Origin: Holacanthus passer
Taxonomy: Eukaryota > Chordata > Actinopteri > Pomacanthidae
Length of the DNA stretch: 64,000 nucleotides
Direction: 5' to 3'
Assembly (NCBI GenBank): GCA_025331565.1
Contig: JAFREQ010000076.1
Coordinates: 496,001 to 560,000 of the forward strand
Position 1 is the stretch's first letter, and each line of letters begins with the position of its first letter. The notes below the pieces were generated by a model, which saw nothing but the letters and a program-made list of their open reading frames with translations, did not search any database and was not told the DNA's origin. Of the stretch, positions 1-11,680 are shown one piece after another. The position numbers and the translations under genes were made by a program.

Positions 1-299
1 AAGTGGCATAATTTAATTCAGTTATTCTCAATGTTGTGTGTTTACTTGCGAGCCCTCTTCAGCTGCGTATGTATTTTGACACGTTCAACCAAAGAATGAT
101 TTCTTTGTTTTCTTTCTTTTCTTCTTTCGAGTGGGTAAATTATTGAGTAATTGAGGGGAGAGACACTCAAGTTCAAGTAAACTTATAAATTATACTGCAA
201 AATATACAGGTTGAAAAATAGTAAGAAACCAAGTACATAAGTTGGAACCAGTGCAGTAGAATATCTATGTACACTGTCAGCAAGTATGACTCAAGAGCT
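1..299. other. unassigned AT-rich sequence
   Basis: I see no gene, repeat or RNA that I can support here. It may include the decayed 3' end of the antisense LINE fossil that starts at about 300, but no polyA-like or short-repeat tail is recognisable. Confidence 0.3.
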
Positions 300-1290
300 C
301 AACTGTCTTATGGCCTGCAGGTTTGTGGCCGGGGTTTGGGGTAGTAATGCAGCCGGTATAAGTTACAGAGTATCCTGGAGTACATGTCGAGCCTCTTCAG
401 TCTGCAAAGGAAGAACAGCCACTATCATGCTGTCTTTGTGATGTTGTCGGTGTGATGGGCCTAGGTCAAGTCCTTCAGGTCCTCATATGAACACAGAGGA
501 ACCTGAAGCTGCTGACTTTCTCCATAGTCCCATTGATGGTGTGTGTCCTACCACCTCTCATTTCCTTTAGTCCACAATCAGCTCCTTTGTTTTAGATGTG
601 CATGAACAAGGAATACTAAAGGGCTAAGCATGCAGCCCTGAGGGGCGCCGGAGAGTTGTTGAGCATGGGCACAACGGTATTGAATGCTAAACTATGGTCA
701 ATGAATAGCACACTCACACACAGTATGTGTTCCTCTGGTCCAGGTAGAACAAGGCAGTGTAGAAGGATGGCAGCAATGTTGGGCCCATATGCAAATTGTA
801 GTGTGTTCAGTGAGTCAAAAAAAGGGGAGGTGATGAAGGTGCTCGGAGCATTTTAATATGATAGAGGTGAGTGCCAGGGTGATAGCCATTCAGGCAGAGG
901 GCTTTAGTCTTTTTGGGGGAGGCACAATAGTGGTCTTTCTGAAACTACTACTGACTGGAGCAGTGAGAGGTTGAAATTGCTTTTGAGTTGTTGAGTCGAG
1001 CTGAGCTCTGCCAGGGATGCCATCAGGTCTTGCATAGATTAGTCTTTTTGAAGGATCTGCACACATCTGCCCTGGATATTATTAGCAGACCTTTTGTACC
1101 TCTTCAGCTAGGAAGTTATTCTCAAAGCATGCAGAGAAGATGTTCACTTCATCTGAACACATATAGGCATTGCCGCAGCATTTATGGTTTTCTTTTTGTA
1201 GTCTATGATAGTTCTTAGTCCAGACCATATGTTCCAGGTGTTCAGGTTTCGATGCCAATACCAATTCGATCTTGTTCCATCTCTTAAACA
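300..1290 (-). mobile_element. LINE ORF2 fossil (reverse transcriptase, CR1/L2-like fish LINE), antisense
   Basis: This is a broken non-LTR retrotransposon reading on the minus strand. Minus-strand codons at 649-611 read GAPQGCMLSPLVF, the reverse-transcriptase motif-B region (the GxPQGxxLSPLLF block just before the YADD catalytic box). Further 3' on the minus strand, about 543-478 reads TINGTMEKVSSFRFLCVH, which fits the post-palm block (VxGxxxExVxxFKFLGVH) of the same LINEs. The DNA from 860 to about 1250 also matches the upstream RT/fingers part as I remember it from teleost LINEs. The sequence between motif B and the post-palm block is largely missing, so the YADD box is deleted. Frames shift several times and stops are frequent. 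The plus-strand frames at 656-856 and 988-1218 are antisense shadows. Assignment to a CR1/L2-type fish LINE is from memory; a related clade is possible. Confidence 0.75.
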
Positions 1291-3439
1291 TCTAAACTGT
1301 TAATAATACATTTGTCTGGAGGCACTTTGCTTACCTATCTGGCCATCTAAAAACATCATGCTCAAGCTGTGAAACACATATTCTATCCCCCTAAAGGAAG
1401 AAATACAGCACACGCAACAAGATTCTGTTTTGCAATACAGCTGCTTCTTTAATTCAAACTTTTTCACAGATATTTGCAGATTTTTAATTCAACCATTCAG
1501 ACATTCAAAATGAAATGTAGAGTGCAACTTTGTGCAAAAAGTTGAAGCCTGAGTATTAAGAATAACAAAGTAATTATAATTCTAGTGTAACAGCTGATGT
1601 AAACTCCCTCAGGAGTTTATAAGGATGGCATCCGATCATACAGTGCTCTAGGTTTAGAGAACATAGAAATGAGCTCTACATTTGGAGGAATTGTACATGA
1701 TGTAGCCATTCATAAAAGTAGAGCACCTGTAAATAGTCAAAAATCCAGCAAAATTGCACAGTAAATTCAAAATGGCTGACTTCCTGTTGGGTGTAGAGGC
1801 TTTTTTGTAAAACAGTAATTCACAAACCAGTGGGTGATCAAAAAGGCAGTACATCAAATTTAAAGTCCAATGAAAAACAAAAACAAATAAGAATATGTGG
1901 TGACATACTTTGTATGCACATCTGAGGTACATACTGTAGACCAAAACCCCTTTCAATAACTGTGCAGCCCCCCATGTCTTTCTTATTAAGGATCAGTGTT
2001 ATTCCTTCAGTTCTAGATCAGAGATTGTGTGTTGTGTTGGAGTTCATCGAGCTTCTAAAACATTAAGTGGGTCATGGGCTGCTCCCCTTCCCAATGGCAG
2101 ATTGTGTCAGCAGGCACTGGACCAACTGGCCAGGAAGATCCTGTTTAATTTTTCACCATACTGCAATACTGTACGCTATTAAAATGCATAGAAAGAGGAA
2201 AGTCATTAATAAAGAATAGCACAGTTAGTCATATGAACACACACACACTTTTTATTTGAGTAGAGTTTATAGCAAATATATGTGAAGTGAAAGTTAATTG
2301 ATGCATAATTAGAGAACAAAGCTGCACTTTTCATTTATAATAATACAATTTTAAATCAAATATTTGAACATATCTTTACACAAAGTTGCATTGCAGCTGC
2401 TCTACCTTGCAGGAGTCTCCTGCGGCTTGTGAGAGGCAGCTGGCATAAAGTCACTCTCTTTCTGTTGCCATTCCACCTTCCTGGGGCAGAGGATCGTGGC
2501 ACAGACCTTTTGCGACTTCATAGGGTTTTCAGCTACTTACTGCACACTATAGTAGATGACGTGAAAGAAAAAAATATTTTTTTCTTATTTAAAGTTCCTT
2601 GCTGTGCAGATTTTGCTGGTTATGTTTACTGATATCAGCACAAAGAATGACAATAGATCACTTCATGCAGGGCTCGTTGTGGAAAGAGCATGCATTGCTT
2701 GGCCTGCCTTGTTTTTCAAGACGTTCTACATGGTTATTTTGGGAGACTTTAATTTATGCTAAGCACGTATTTGCCCCTCTGTGGGGTGCAGTGACATAAT
2801 GCTATAAGTCACACTAGACACTAACAACAGCCACAGGCCACTGGTCAGCTCTGTTTTTAGATGACTGTTGAATCATTTGAAAAAAGATGTCACTTGTTTG
2901 CTATTAAGTGCTTTGCCGTTTCCCGCCCGGGGCAGTGGCTAGCCAAGATAAATAACCTTCTTGCAATGTTAGCTGAATTCTTTCCTGGCTTAACAACTAA
3001 GCATGACAAGGGCTGCTGCACAGCGTTGTTTTAGCATTGCTCTCGATTTTGGTGTCAAAAGAAATGGTTGACAAAGACATTAATGTTTTATTACTGCCCA
3101 TAAACACACTGTCAACACAGCCCACTGAACTCTGTATGTCAAATTATATGGCTCAGTCATTGCAGACGTCAGCAAAAATATGGTATCTATCAATACTGTG
3201 GCGTTTCCTATGAGCACATTTCCCACACATTACTCAGCTCTGGCAAGCCCAACTGCACAAGAGTGAAATGTTTGGAAAATATATGGCACTCAGTAGAACA
3301 CATACATATACGAGTTTTGAGTAATTTGTACGATATGTTCCATGTTGCCTTTTTACCAAAACAATTTCTTCCTTGATCCTTTAGCAAGTTTCATATTTAT
3401 TATATTTAAATTGTATTTATAAGTTAATGGCATGGCTTT
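1291..3439. other. gene-free AT-rich stretch
   Basis: No coding signal. A short piece at about 1760-1791 (containing AAATGGCTGACTTCCTGTTGG) resembles a dispersed teleost repeat. A short CA run lies at 2239-2249. Open frames at 1654-1956 (minus) and 2429-2799 (plus) have no recognisable domain. Confidence 0.4.
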
Positions 3440-3910
3440 AGAGGTGACAGTGTTGGATTGTTGCTTGGCCTATCAATGTGGTCCATACTGAAATATCCTG
3501 ATGACTGTTGGATATTCATAGTCCCCAGAAAATGCAACCTGCTGACTTTGATCTCCTGACTTTTCATCTAGCACCATCATGAGCTTGACATTTCTAGTTT
3601 TAAATGAGATTTCGATGCAACTATTAGATGGATTGTCCCTTTGATGGTGGACCGAAATGCTAACAAGTGGACCTATCCAATACTTTAATGTATCACTAAA
3701 ATTGTGCAAAACTAACGACGTTCCCTTCAGCCTCAAATGTATTTTATCCTTAGTGTTAATTAGCAAATGTTAGCATTTTACATAGCTCAGGTCAAAGGTC
3801 AGCATCAGTACAACAAAACTGACCTTTTGGTGTGTCCCTGCTCCATTCGGTAACACACCATATTCACATTAACGAGGTGACATGCACAGAGCTGCTAGCA
3901 TGGCTTTGGA
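3440..3910 (-). repeat. dispersed teleost repeat, family A, copy 1
   Basis: The reverse complement shows the family A hallmark: a block rich in 'CCATC(T/C)AATAGTTG..GAGAT' followed by 'GTCAA..CTCATGATGGTGCTAGA' and 'AAAAGTCAGGAGATCA'. The same blocks occur in plus orientation at 6235-6561 and 19080-19395. The minus-strand open frame at 3473-3766 is a shadow of the repeat and not a gene. From memory, repeats of this kind are very common between and within teleost genes; I do not know the superfamily with certainty. Ends are approximate. Confidence 0.6.
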
Positions 3911-6234
3911 CTTTTAGTCTTAAGACATTTCAGTGTTTTACAGATGTTTGTCAGGGCTTGGGATGTTCAGCTTGAAACTGGGATGATCCCCCCAACTTGT
4001 TTCATATCAGGAAATGGGTTTTCTTCAGAACTGCATTTGAAATGGGACATGACATTTATTTGTGCTTATTAGCTGATTAGAAAAGGAGAACTATAGTAAA
4101 TAAGTTAAATATCACTGTCCCTAAACTTTCAATTCAAACACAGCACATTCCCTTACATAGAAAAGTGTGCACATTTTACATCAAAACATGTTCTCCTTTT
4201 TGCCATTTCCCTCCAAAAACCACTTTAAGAAGTTTTCCTCGTTACATACTGCATAAATTATTGATCTTTCTTTGTCATCTACAGCCAAACAAGTTTGGTG
4301 CACTTAAGAAGTGCGTCCTACATCTGCTTGTGGAATGGTTGCTTCACAGTTCCTCATTTCATTTAAAATATTTTGGCCGGAAAGTTGGCAGTTGGCAAAT
4401 GGAGACAATATTGATTAATGTTAATATTAACATTGGAAGCACTACCCCTGTACAATGTTGATTCAGAAATGTTGATATCAAATATAATTTTCATCCTCAA
4501 CCATCTAGCAACCTTTCTGGTCACAAGTCACTGTTGAATTGCCTTTTGCTATCTTGATGATAAATCAGTATTAGGTTTTAGAGATTGAAAAGAAAGGCAG
4601 TTTCATATTGTCATCTAAAGGCCTGTACAGTAGAGCATCACCAACCTCGAAATATCTCAGACTGTCTCTTGTCTCATTGATAGTTTTCATCATGATTCAG
4701 ATGGACACATTCTCACTGTTACTGCGTGCCAGAAGAACATTTGTTGGTGGGACCAAACTGGAGACACGGCTCGCTGAGGTCTGCTTTAATGGGCTATGTT
4801 TGATCCTTTGCCCTGGCACAAAGGAGAAAGATTACAGGATAATTAGGCCACTGTTGAAGGAATAAGCCTTTGTGATCATGAAAAGACCCTGTCAGTCAAA
4901 GCCATAGCACGTAGATGTTTTTGTGAATAAAAAAAAAAAAAACCTCAGCTGTTATGTATATATACTTTTCACATATGATTTCTGTCTGTGGTTTAATTAT
5001 TAGTGCATGAATAAAACTGTGAGATGGCCATGAACAATCTCTATCAACCATCTTGAAACAACCAAATTCCCCCTGCAGGGAAACAGAGTCATTACAATGC
5101 TGGTCTTAAATATAGACTCTTCTTTTTTTTTTTTTTTGGCAATATCAAATTCATTAATTTTATGCATACTGTGGCTGGAGCAGTCCTGAAAAATGATTCA
5201 GTTTGCATTAGAAAGGGCACCTGGACAGATGGTCCTGCACCAGCTGGACCTCTGTCTGTGTACATGTGCCCTATTAAATCTCCGCCTTCTATTCCTTTGT
5301 ACCAGAGATCTCATTTGTATCCATTTTTGAAAACAAAAAAGAGACATGATACTTTGAAGAGAAAAGTGGGTATGATAGTTTGTCACGACAATTTCAACCT
5401 GATGAGACAGAAAGGGCATCTGTTTGAACAAGCATACCGACGCTGACCATGCTCCTCCACATCTCACATTTCATAAGCTGTCTTTATTGTGTCCGTGCAT
5501 GGTGACCCTATCAGTGATAGCAGCGGCCTGTTGGGGAGAGTACAGAGCAAATTGTCACTATGATTGATAAGTTACACCACAGAGGCTTTTATCTTTTACC
5601 TCTCTGTCTGTCTCTCTGAGCTTTATTTTCCTAAAACTGCAGGTGCAAGGGTACAAGGGTGAAGCCAACTAATTTTTGGTGACCAGATGCACAAGTGCAA
5701 TCCTGGAACAGCACACCTTTGGGAAAAGAAACTGGATCAGGTTGAATTCACTGTTAATGGGAGGCATACATTATCAACATGTGGAGCTTCAGTGGATTTC
5801 AGTAATGACCAATCATGTAATTGCAGTGGGTCTAACTCTGCTTTGTGGTGTACAGTGGACAAGGACCACACTCTCAAGGACTGTTTTTCATCACTTTATT
5901 GCAGGACACCAGGGACCGTCATACCTTCACTGCAGAGCAAAATGAGGCATTCACAGCACCTCTCTAGCATTATGTTCTCTGTGTAACACCATGAGCAAAG
6001 TCACAAAACACTGCATGCTAGCCAACATTGTCTCAACAGCACAGTCAAGCTGTGTGCATCAAGCTGCATGTTTGCCCTGCTCCACACATGCTTCGACAAA
6101 CCTCTCTTATAATTAGATAATTTCTATATGGAAAATAAATAAACAAAAACAAAAAACAGTAGATTGAAAATGTAAAAACTATCAATGTATTTATTTTCAA
6201 TTTTTTAAACGTAACTTAATGTACATGTAACAAA
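3911..6234. other. gene-free stretch with poly(A)/poly(T) runs
   Basis: No gene is supported. An A run lies at about 4929-4942 and a T run at about 5123-5138. Bases 4112-4180 form a direct repeat with 7125-7190, listed separately. The frames at 4608-4865, 5162-5446 and 5687-5986 show no domain, no splice context and no sensible composition. Confidence 0.4.
4112..4180 (+). repeat. direct repeat, left copy (partner 7125-7190)
   Basis: Starts ACTGTCCCTAAACTTTC and continues through ACACAGCACATTCCCTTA. The same text, with a handful of substitutions, recurs about 3.0 kb downstream in the same orientation. Both copies lie next to family A copies, so this is probably another part of that dispersed repeat and not a local duplication. 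Confidence 0.6.
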
Positions 6235-6561
6235 AAGTGTCTGCAGTCATGCTAGTGGCCGTGGCCCTAAATATCAACATGCTTACGATGGCAATGCTAA
6301 GATGGTGATGTGGGCACAATATTATGATAATAATAGTTTAGTGTGTTAGCATATTCACATTTGCCAAGTTAAAATTTTGACCTAATGATGGTGCAGGATC
6401 AAAAGTCAGGGGATCACCAGAGTTATTACAAGTTGTCCTGAAGGTAACATGAATATTTTTACCAAATTTCAAAACAAACCATTGAGTGGTTGTTGAGATA
6501 TTTCAGGTTGGACTGAAGTGGGCTGACACTGCCATCCATGGAAACATGCAGCTAGCATGGC
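6235..6561 (+). repeat. dispersed teleost repeat, family A, copy 2
   Basis: Plus orientation. It carries the family blocks 'TTTTGACCTAATGATGGTG', 'AAAAGTCAGGGGATCACCA', 'ACATGAATATTTTTACCAAA' and 'GTTGTTGAGATATTTCA'. Its right side runs directly into the TTAA-flanked MITE at 6562, and material that pairs with the flank of copy 1 resumes after the MITE (7125-7190). This suggests the MITE inserted into or beside an older family A element. Confidence 0.65.
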
Positions 6562-7005
6562 TTAACCCATAAGAACCCATGGTGACAAGGGTGTAACAAA
6601 CCCTAAACTCTTCCTTATAGAGCTTCATGCTTGACCTTAGCTCATTAAGTCCCTAAGTGACATCTCCTAAACATCCTGGTGTGACGGTGGTGTGAAGTGA
6701 CTTGCCCAAGAATGGTGGTGTGACCTGTAGCAAAAGTGAAGGAAGTAACTAATTTCATTTTGTCTTTTGATACTAAAGGTACTTTAAAACCCATTGAACA
6801 GTTCCAATGTTTTAATAACATTTCCTATATTACATTTATCCTGTTCTGACCATATTTCTTGAACAAATTAATATAAAACTATATATATATATATATAAAT
6901 TATAATTAAATACTTTATATAAAGTGTGTGCTCCACTTGATCTGTGGTACATCCCCCTTAATTTTCCAGAAAGTTATGAAATGGGTCTGGGCAATTATGG
7001 GTTAA
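6562..7005. mobile_element. TTAA-flanked MITE (piggyBac-like non-autonomous element)
   Basis: TTAA stands at 6562-6565 and again at 7002-7005. Inside these the ends are inverted: the left end reads CCCATAAGAACCCATGG and the reverse complement of the right end reads CCCATAATTGCCCAGACCC, giving about 14 matching bases with small differences. A TTAA target duplication with CCC-starting termini is the signature of piggyBac-type elements. The 444-bp span encodes nothing and contains a (TA)n stretch at 6880-6897, so it would need transposase in trans. Other TTAA-targeting groups cannot be excluded. Confidence 0.7.
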
Positions 7006-7124
7006 AGCAAGAAAGTTGCGGAAAGTAAGAAAGCTGAAAGTAAACAGTGACAACCAAATATGTACCTTACCAGTAAAAAATCCAGAATGAAATCACATAA
7101 ACACATAAAGTTTGTTAACTAAAA

Positions 7125-7190
7125 CTGTCCCTAAACTTTCCATTTAAACACAGCACATTCCCTTATACAGGAAAGTGTACAAATTCTACA
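7125..7190 (+). repeat. direct repeat, right copy (partner 4112-4180)
   Basis: Same orientation as 4112-4180 and sharing ACTGTCCCTAAACTTTC and ACACAGCACATTCCCTTA. It lies beyond the MITE that abuts family A copy 2, which fits one interrupted repeat. Confidence 0.6.
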
Positions 7191-8734
7191 TGAGAACACA
7201 TTTTCTCATATAAAAATATATTAACATCACTGGTAGTAGGTAATATAATACTGGAAATGTTAACTTGTACACTTTCAAAATTAAAATGTCTACTAATGCC
7301 ACATAGGATTTTATAGGAATTTACATATAGTGAGCGTTTTCAAGATTTCAACAACAGACAGTAATACATAAGCAACTCAGTTTGTTAACAGACTGAGGAA
7401 ATGAGCCAGGCTGGCTTCTTTAGTGCAAATTGTCCTTGTGCGAGAGATGAAGTGTTGTTATGACCCTAATAAAGTACACTGCCCTGAATTTAAGCGTTAA
7501 CTTCTGACACAGTTTAACAGTTGAACATTGTTTCCAATAATTGCTGTCACAATCTAATTTGTGGTTGTGTCTTAATGAAATGTATGTTCCCATGTAATGT
7601 ATGTTCATTTGAAGAAGCTATGATGCTGTGTTTCAGTCCAGATGGAAGTGAATGTTGCATAAATGTTCCTCTAACTGCACACTTATGCACGACAGGCCTG
7701 CTCCAGGATTGCTCCTCTGCCACATTTGTTCAGAATGAATGCACCTGTTTGAATTGCAAGAAAGTGCTGAGTCAGACAAATGGGATATTGTATTGGTGGT
7801 ATGTAGCCCAATAACTATGATCCACAAACAATGGATGCAAATGACAAATTATATAGGACTATTATTCTTCATGAACTTGTTTTCTCTGCATTAAAAAGGC
7901 AAAATGATAAACACACTAGTGTGCATCCACCTCTATCGACAACTGTTCCTCTCTGTGGCTCCTATGGAAAATCCAATTTTACACACCATGGCCTTTGTAG
8001 ATTACTTTCTATTTCCTCCACCCAATTTTTATGAAGACATTGTGATTTTATTAACCAGTAAATACAGTTCTGTGTCACATAGTATGCATAGACATATATA
8101 AAGATCCATCAAACAGAAGCTAGGAGAAGAAGACGTGGATATTAAATCAGAACAGTTAGTTCAAAGCCATTGTGGTGTGTTGCATTCATTCCATAACCTA
8201 CGCATCATAAGACTCCTAGAAGTGCTTGTTGATAAGCAGATAAGCCTCATTGTTGCATACGTGTGACACTTAGAAACATGGTGTCCATTATATCATGTGA
8301 AGGCAGACACTTTGCCGGGTAATGCCTGAGAAGAACTGTTTTCTGCCTCCTAATGTCACCTCACCATGATCCATATGAAGTGAAGGACGGAGAGAAAGGA
8401 ACTGTGGGGATAAAAGAAGCAATAGGAAGAATCGAGGCATCTGTGAGAGTTACACAGGTGTTGTATGCTGATGAAAAAAGAAAATATACAATGCAAACAA
8501 GACTGCATCAGATGCAGTTTGAATTAGACCATTGTTGCACGTGGTTCCTTTATCTTACACTCTCTCCATGTTTCCTGTGTTTTAAATATGAACTGTGAGT
8601 GAAATCCTCTGGTGATGTGATGGAGGCCTGCCCAGCTCAAGTTTTGCCCATTTTATTAATATTTCCATTCTTTTTTTTTTTTTTTAATGTTGTTAGATTG
8701 TGCACAGTATTTCAGACCTTAAAGACACTTAAAA
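7191..8734. other. gene-free stretch upstream of the zinc-finger pseudogene
   Basis: No recognisable gene. The frame at 8353-8598 is open and immediately precedes the pseudogene, but I cannot match it to the N-terminal part of that family. A T run lies at about 8671-8685. An old promoter or 5' exon of the pseudogene could be here but is not visible. Confidence 0.35.
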
Positions 8735-10545
8735 GAGATCGCAGGGTTACAGAAGGGGATAGTGGACATGTCGGCTTTCAATTAAAATGCTTATTGTGTA
8801 ACTTTAAAGAGGCAGTCTGCCTAAAGCAATATGTTGCTCGTCTTGGGAAGCATCTGAGGAATAGAGAAACTGTTCTTGTCCTTTTAATCAGTGCCCTTTC
8901 AAATCAAACATTTTCTCTAGTTTTACATCACATAAATGTCGGTGTCACCCACGTTCTGCCTTAAATGACTTAAAGACAGAGATTACTGTCCAGGAACATG
9001 AAATTGAGGAATTAGCAGAATGTCAAACAGCAGAATCGCAATCAGATGTTACTGACTTTGAAGTGACTAATGATTTTACTCTGCCATTTGAGGCTCTGAC
9101 AATCAACCAGAGCATCATGACACCACTGAAAAAAATCAGGAGAGGCTTGTGTCACATCTGCGAATACAAGCATGATTCTAAATCAGACACACAGGAAATA
9201 GTGAATTATATAAAAAATGGCGTTTTGATTGGAAAAATAAACAGCAAAGCCTTGATGAAAACACTTTAACTCTAGTAACAGACACCTTAAACAGCCTTGG
9301 TCCACTTTTCTCTATTTCCCAGAGTGGGTCTCTGGGATCAGAACAAAAAAGGTCCTATTTCAAAGAAAATTTTGGTGTCATAGACTCAGTTGAATATGTT
9401 TAGATTCACCATCAAAGAAAACCTTTGTTTATGCCCCAGTTCTAAAAACTAATATTATTGACTACGTTTTCGAGGATAACAACCTGGTCATATTTCAAGG
9501 AGAACCCACTTCTGTCGGGAGAAGGTCATAGCATTTCTTTAGCTCTGTATATAGACCACTTTGAGGGCTGTAATCCTTTAGACACCTCAAGAAAGAAATG
9601 AAAATTGTGTGCAATATACTGAGTAATAGGAAGTTGAAGTTACCTGTTAAATACCTTATTCTAAAAGTGGGACCATTCTCGACATATCAAAAGACACGAA
9701 ATCAGACAACTTAGATAAGTCAGCAGAACTCATAGATGCCCAGAATCCCTGCTTAACATGTGAAGGCTATAATCATGTGGCCCAAACCCTCATCAACAAG
9801 CAACCTTGTCAGAAAGAACAGGGGTCTGTCCATGGGGTGGTATCGTTGGAAGTTTAGTTTAAAATTCAAAATGGACAAGAGAAGCTGCAAGTAGCTGGAT
9901 GTTCCAAGCTCAACGCCAGTGCACGTACCTCTGGACCAACTGGGTCAAAAACACTAAAGAGGGTCAGAAAATCAAAATGAATTTTCTGCCAGATTTTCCA
10001 GAAGGGAAACACCAAAGTGATCTTGACACAAAGAAATCAGCCGTGGTCAATGTGAAGAAGGAAAAAAAAGGTTGACTGAACAATAAATGGTGAAATGATC
10101 AATAACATATTTCCTTTACAGAGAAAACAAGACTACTGAAGATACTGCACAAGTCAAAGAAGGATGGCCATATCGTGGTATACCTTAATAACGTGATACT
10201 GTGCAGGAATAGAGCAGATAATTGAACCCTGTCATCATGATTTGTGATTGGACACTTCGTATATTAACTCTTGTTTTGGTTTACTTAATTGCTTTACTAC
10301 AGTGGTCAAGACTCAGTCAATCAATTTAAAAATGGCTTGTAAGTCCTGAAAAGTGATACCTACCTCAACGTACCAATTAAACACTTGATTTCTGTCGGTT
10401 CTCGACAAAAGTGTGCACAACAAAAATAGACACTCAGAAAAGATCTGTGCAACTTTAATAAAATTGATTCATATGATACTAGGTTTGATCTTAACCAGCA
10501 AGTGGAACTCAGTTGTCATTAAATGACCTATCTATGCCACTTCAG

Positions 10546-10790
10546 TCAGGTGATAATAGCTGGCCATATTCTGCATGTCTCTGAAATGGTAACCCTGTCT
10601 CTGTTCAAATATGGCCTCTGGTGTCCGATGTGAATGTCATTCTTGATCTTTCTGTGGTCCTCTACTGACTCCCGGGTGACTTTGACCCCTGATTTTTCTC
10701 TCTTCTCCAGGGTCTTTGCCATTTCCCTGTGGTAATATTCCCCACATCTTTGACATTTGATGTCATACACATTCTTTAGGGTGTAAGATC
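10546..10790 (-). mobile_element. GIY-YIG endonuclease fragment of a retroelement (Penelope-like or similar), minus copy
   Basis: The minus-strand frame reads NVYDIKCQRCGEYYHRE followed by MAKTLEKR, then VEDHRKIKNDIHIGHQRP and LNRDR. This is the layout of GIY-YIG nuclease domains at the C-terminus of some eukaryotic retroelements: a Y-x-I-x-C-x2-C-G segment, Y-x-(G)-E and T-L-x-x-R, and a tail resembling 'V(K/R)EAIHI..RP.LNRD'. Here the conserved Gly before Glu is replaced (YHRE) and the expected EH helix is missing, so the copy is dead. It lies inside the long gap of the zinc-finger pseudogene. The retroelement type is uncertain. Confidence 0.55.
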
Positions 10791-10799
10791 AGACATCTT

Positions 10800-10910
10800 A
10801 TATGAAGGTTTGTGTTAGGTGCACCAGCTGTAAGGAACACTACACTGGTGAAATGGCAAGGGCGAGAAGAGATTAAATGAACACAGGAAGCACACCACAA
10901 CAAAACTGGT
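10800..10910 (+). mobile_element. GIY-YIG endonuclease fragment, plus copy, head to head with 10546-10790
   Basis: Plus-strand codons give CTSCKEHYTGEMARA and, after a one-base frameshift near 10863, EKRLNEHRKHT. Together these fit the first half of a GIY-YIG domain (C-x2-C, Y-x-G-E, L, EH). The start of this domain faces the start of the minus copy ending at 10790, so the two halves diverge from a common point near 10795. That may mean two insertions, a 5' inversion during target-primed reverse transcription, or a rearranged single copy. Confidence 0.5.
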
Positions 10911-11680
10911 CACTTTATTCACTGGGAAGAAAGTCCTTTGACTTCGTTGAGACAGAGTAAATCAAGAGTAATTGTACATGAGTCTCAAACTGTGCTACTC
11001 TAGCTCATACTTCATGCCATGGAGCGCTCCAAAACTGATTAAACATATTCAAGAGCCATGCCATTGTATTCAGTGGTATGTTCTCTCATTATGAAAACTG
11101 TGGCATGTTTTTTAGTCTGAAAAATACTTCTAGAAGTAATAACTGTCTTACCCAGAGCTACTCGCTATTGCCCAAAGGCAACAGTGTGGTTATTTTATGA
11201 ATTCATATAAAAATAAATGTAGAAGACATTTAACTTATTGTCACACAGAATAAATAGAAATGACACCAAGTATTTTTCTTTTTGGTAACAGTTTCTACTT
11301 ACTCTACTACTACTTAGAATATGAGATAAGATCCTAAACTTTGTGGCTCCCGTTGCAGACATCACCATACAAACTGCTAGAACAAAGATAGTAAAATTTA
11401 TTTTCAGTTTCTTTAAACTTGCTTGTAGGCCACAGATGATGAGGACGTCTTCACTGAGGGGATGAAAGCTGGCATTGTGACGGTGAAAGCAGCAGAAGGC
11501 GTCATCTTCGTGTCAGTGGTCCTCGAGGAAGCAGCGATCCTGTCTGATATGAAGGACTTCCTGAACACCATTGCCATACTAATGGGTTCTAGTTTGCCCT
11601 CAGCATAAACTATCCAAAGGAACTGAGGTTACATATACTGTACAAAGTTGTTCAAAGGTCCTCATGAACATTGGATAGTA

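Larger units (their letters stand above)
8735..11680 (+). pseudogene. decayed multi-copy teleost zinc-finger / SAMD3-like family gene
   Basis: This is a broken copy of a poorly characterised fish gene type, often labelled uncharacterised or SAM-domain-3-like. Blocks appear in family order. (1) A Cys-x2-Cys pair at 8788-8799 (CLLCNF), then, after a frameshift near 8873, CPFNQCPFKSNIFSSF with SHKCRCH; this frame stays open to 9269. (2) After a second frameshift, an open block 9275-9400 (SLGPLFSISQSG). (3) At 9527-9598, LYIDHFEGCNPLDTSRKK, then a TGA and KLCAIY, the most diagnostic block. (4) At about 9977, MNFLPDFPEG. (5) A probable 3' exon starting at 11429 after a TTGCTTGTAG acceptor, with DMKDFLNTIAILMG and, one frame over at 11593, FALSINYPKEL, which ends the family proteins. 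At least four frameshifts and several stops make it non-functional. About 1.3 kb of the gap to the last exon holds retroelement fragments. The family is recognised from memory; the molecular function is unknown to me. Confidence 0.72.

Noticed and set aside
6880..6897. TATA-box-like (TA)n as a promoter
   Set aside because: A dinucleotide repeat inside the MITE with no start site or gene downstream.
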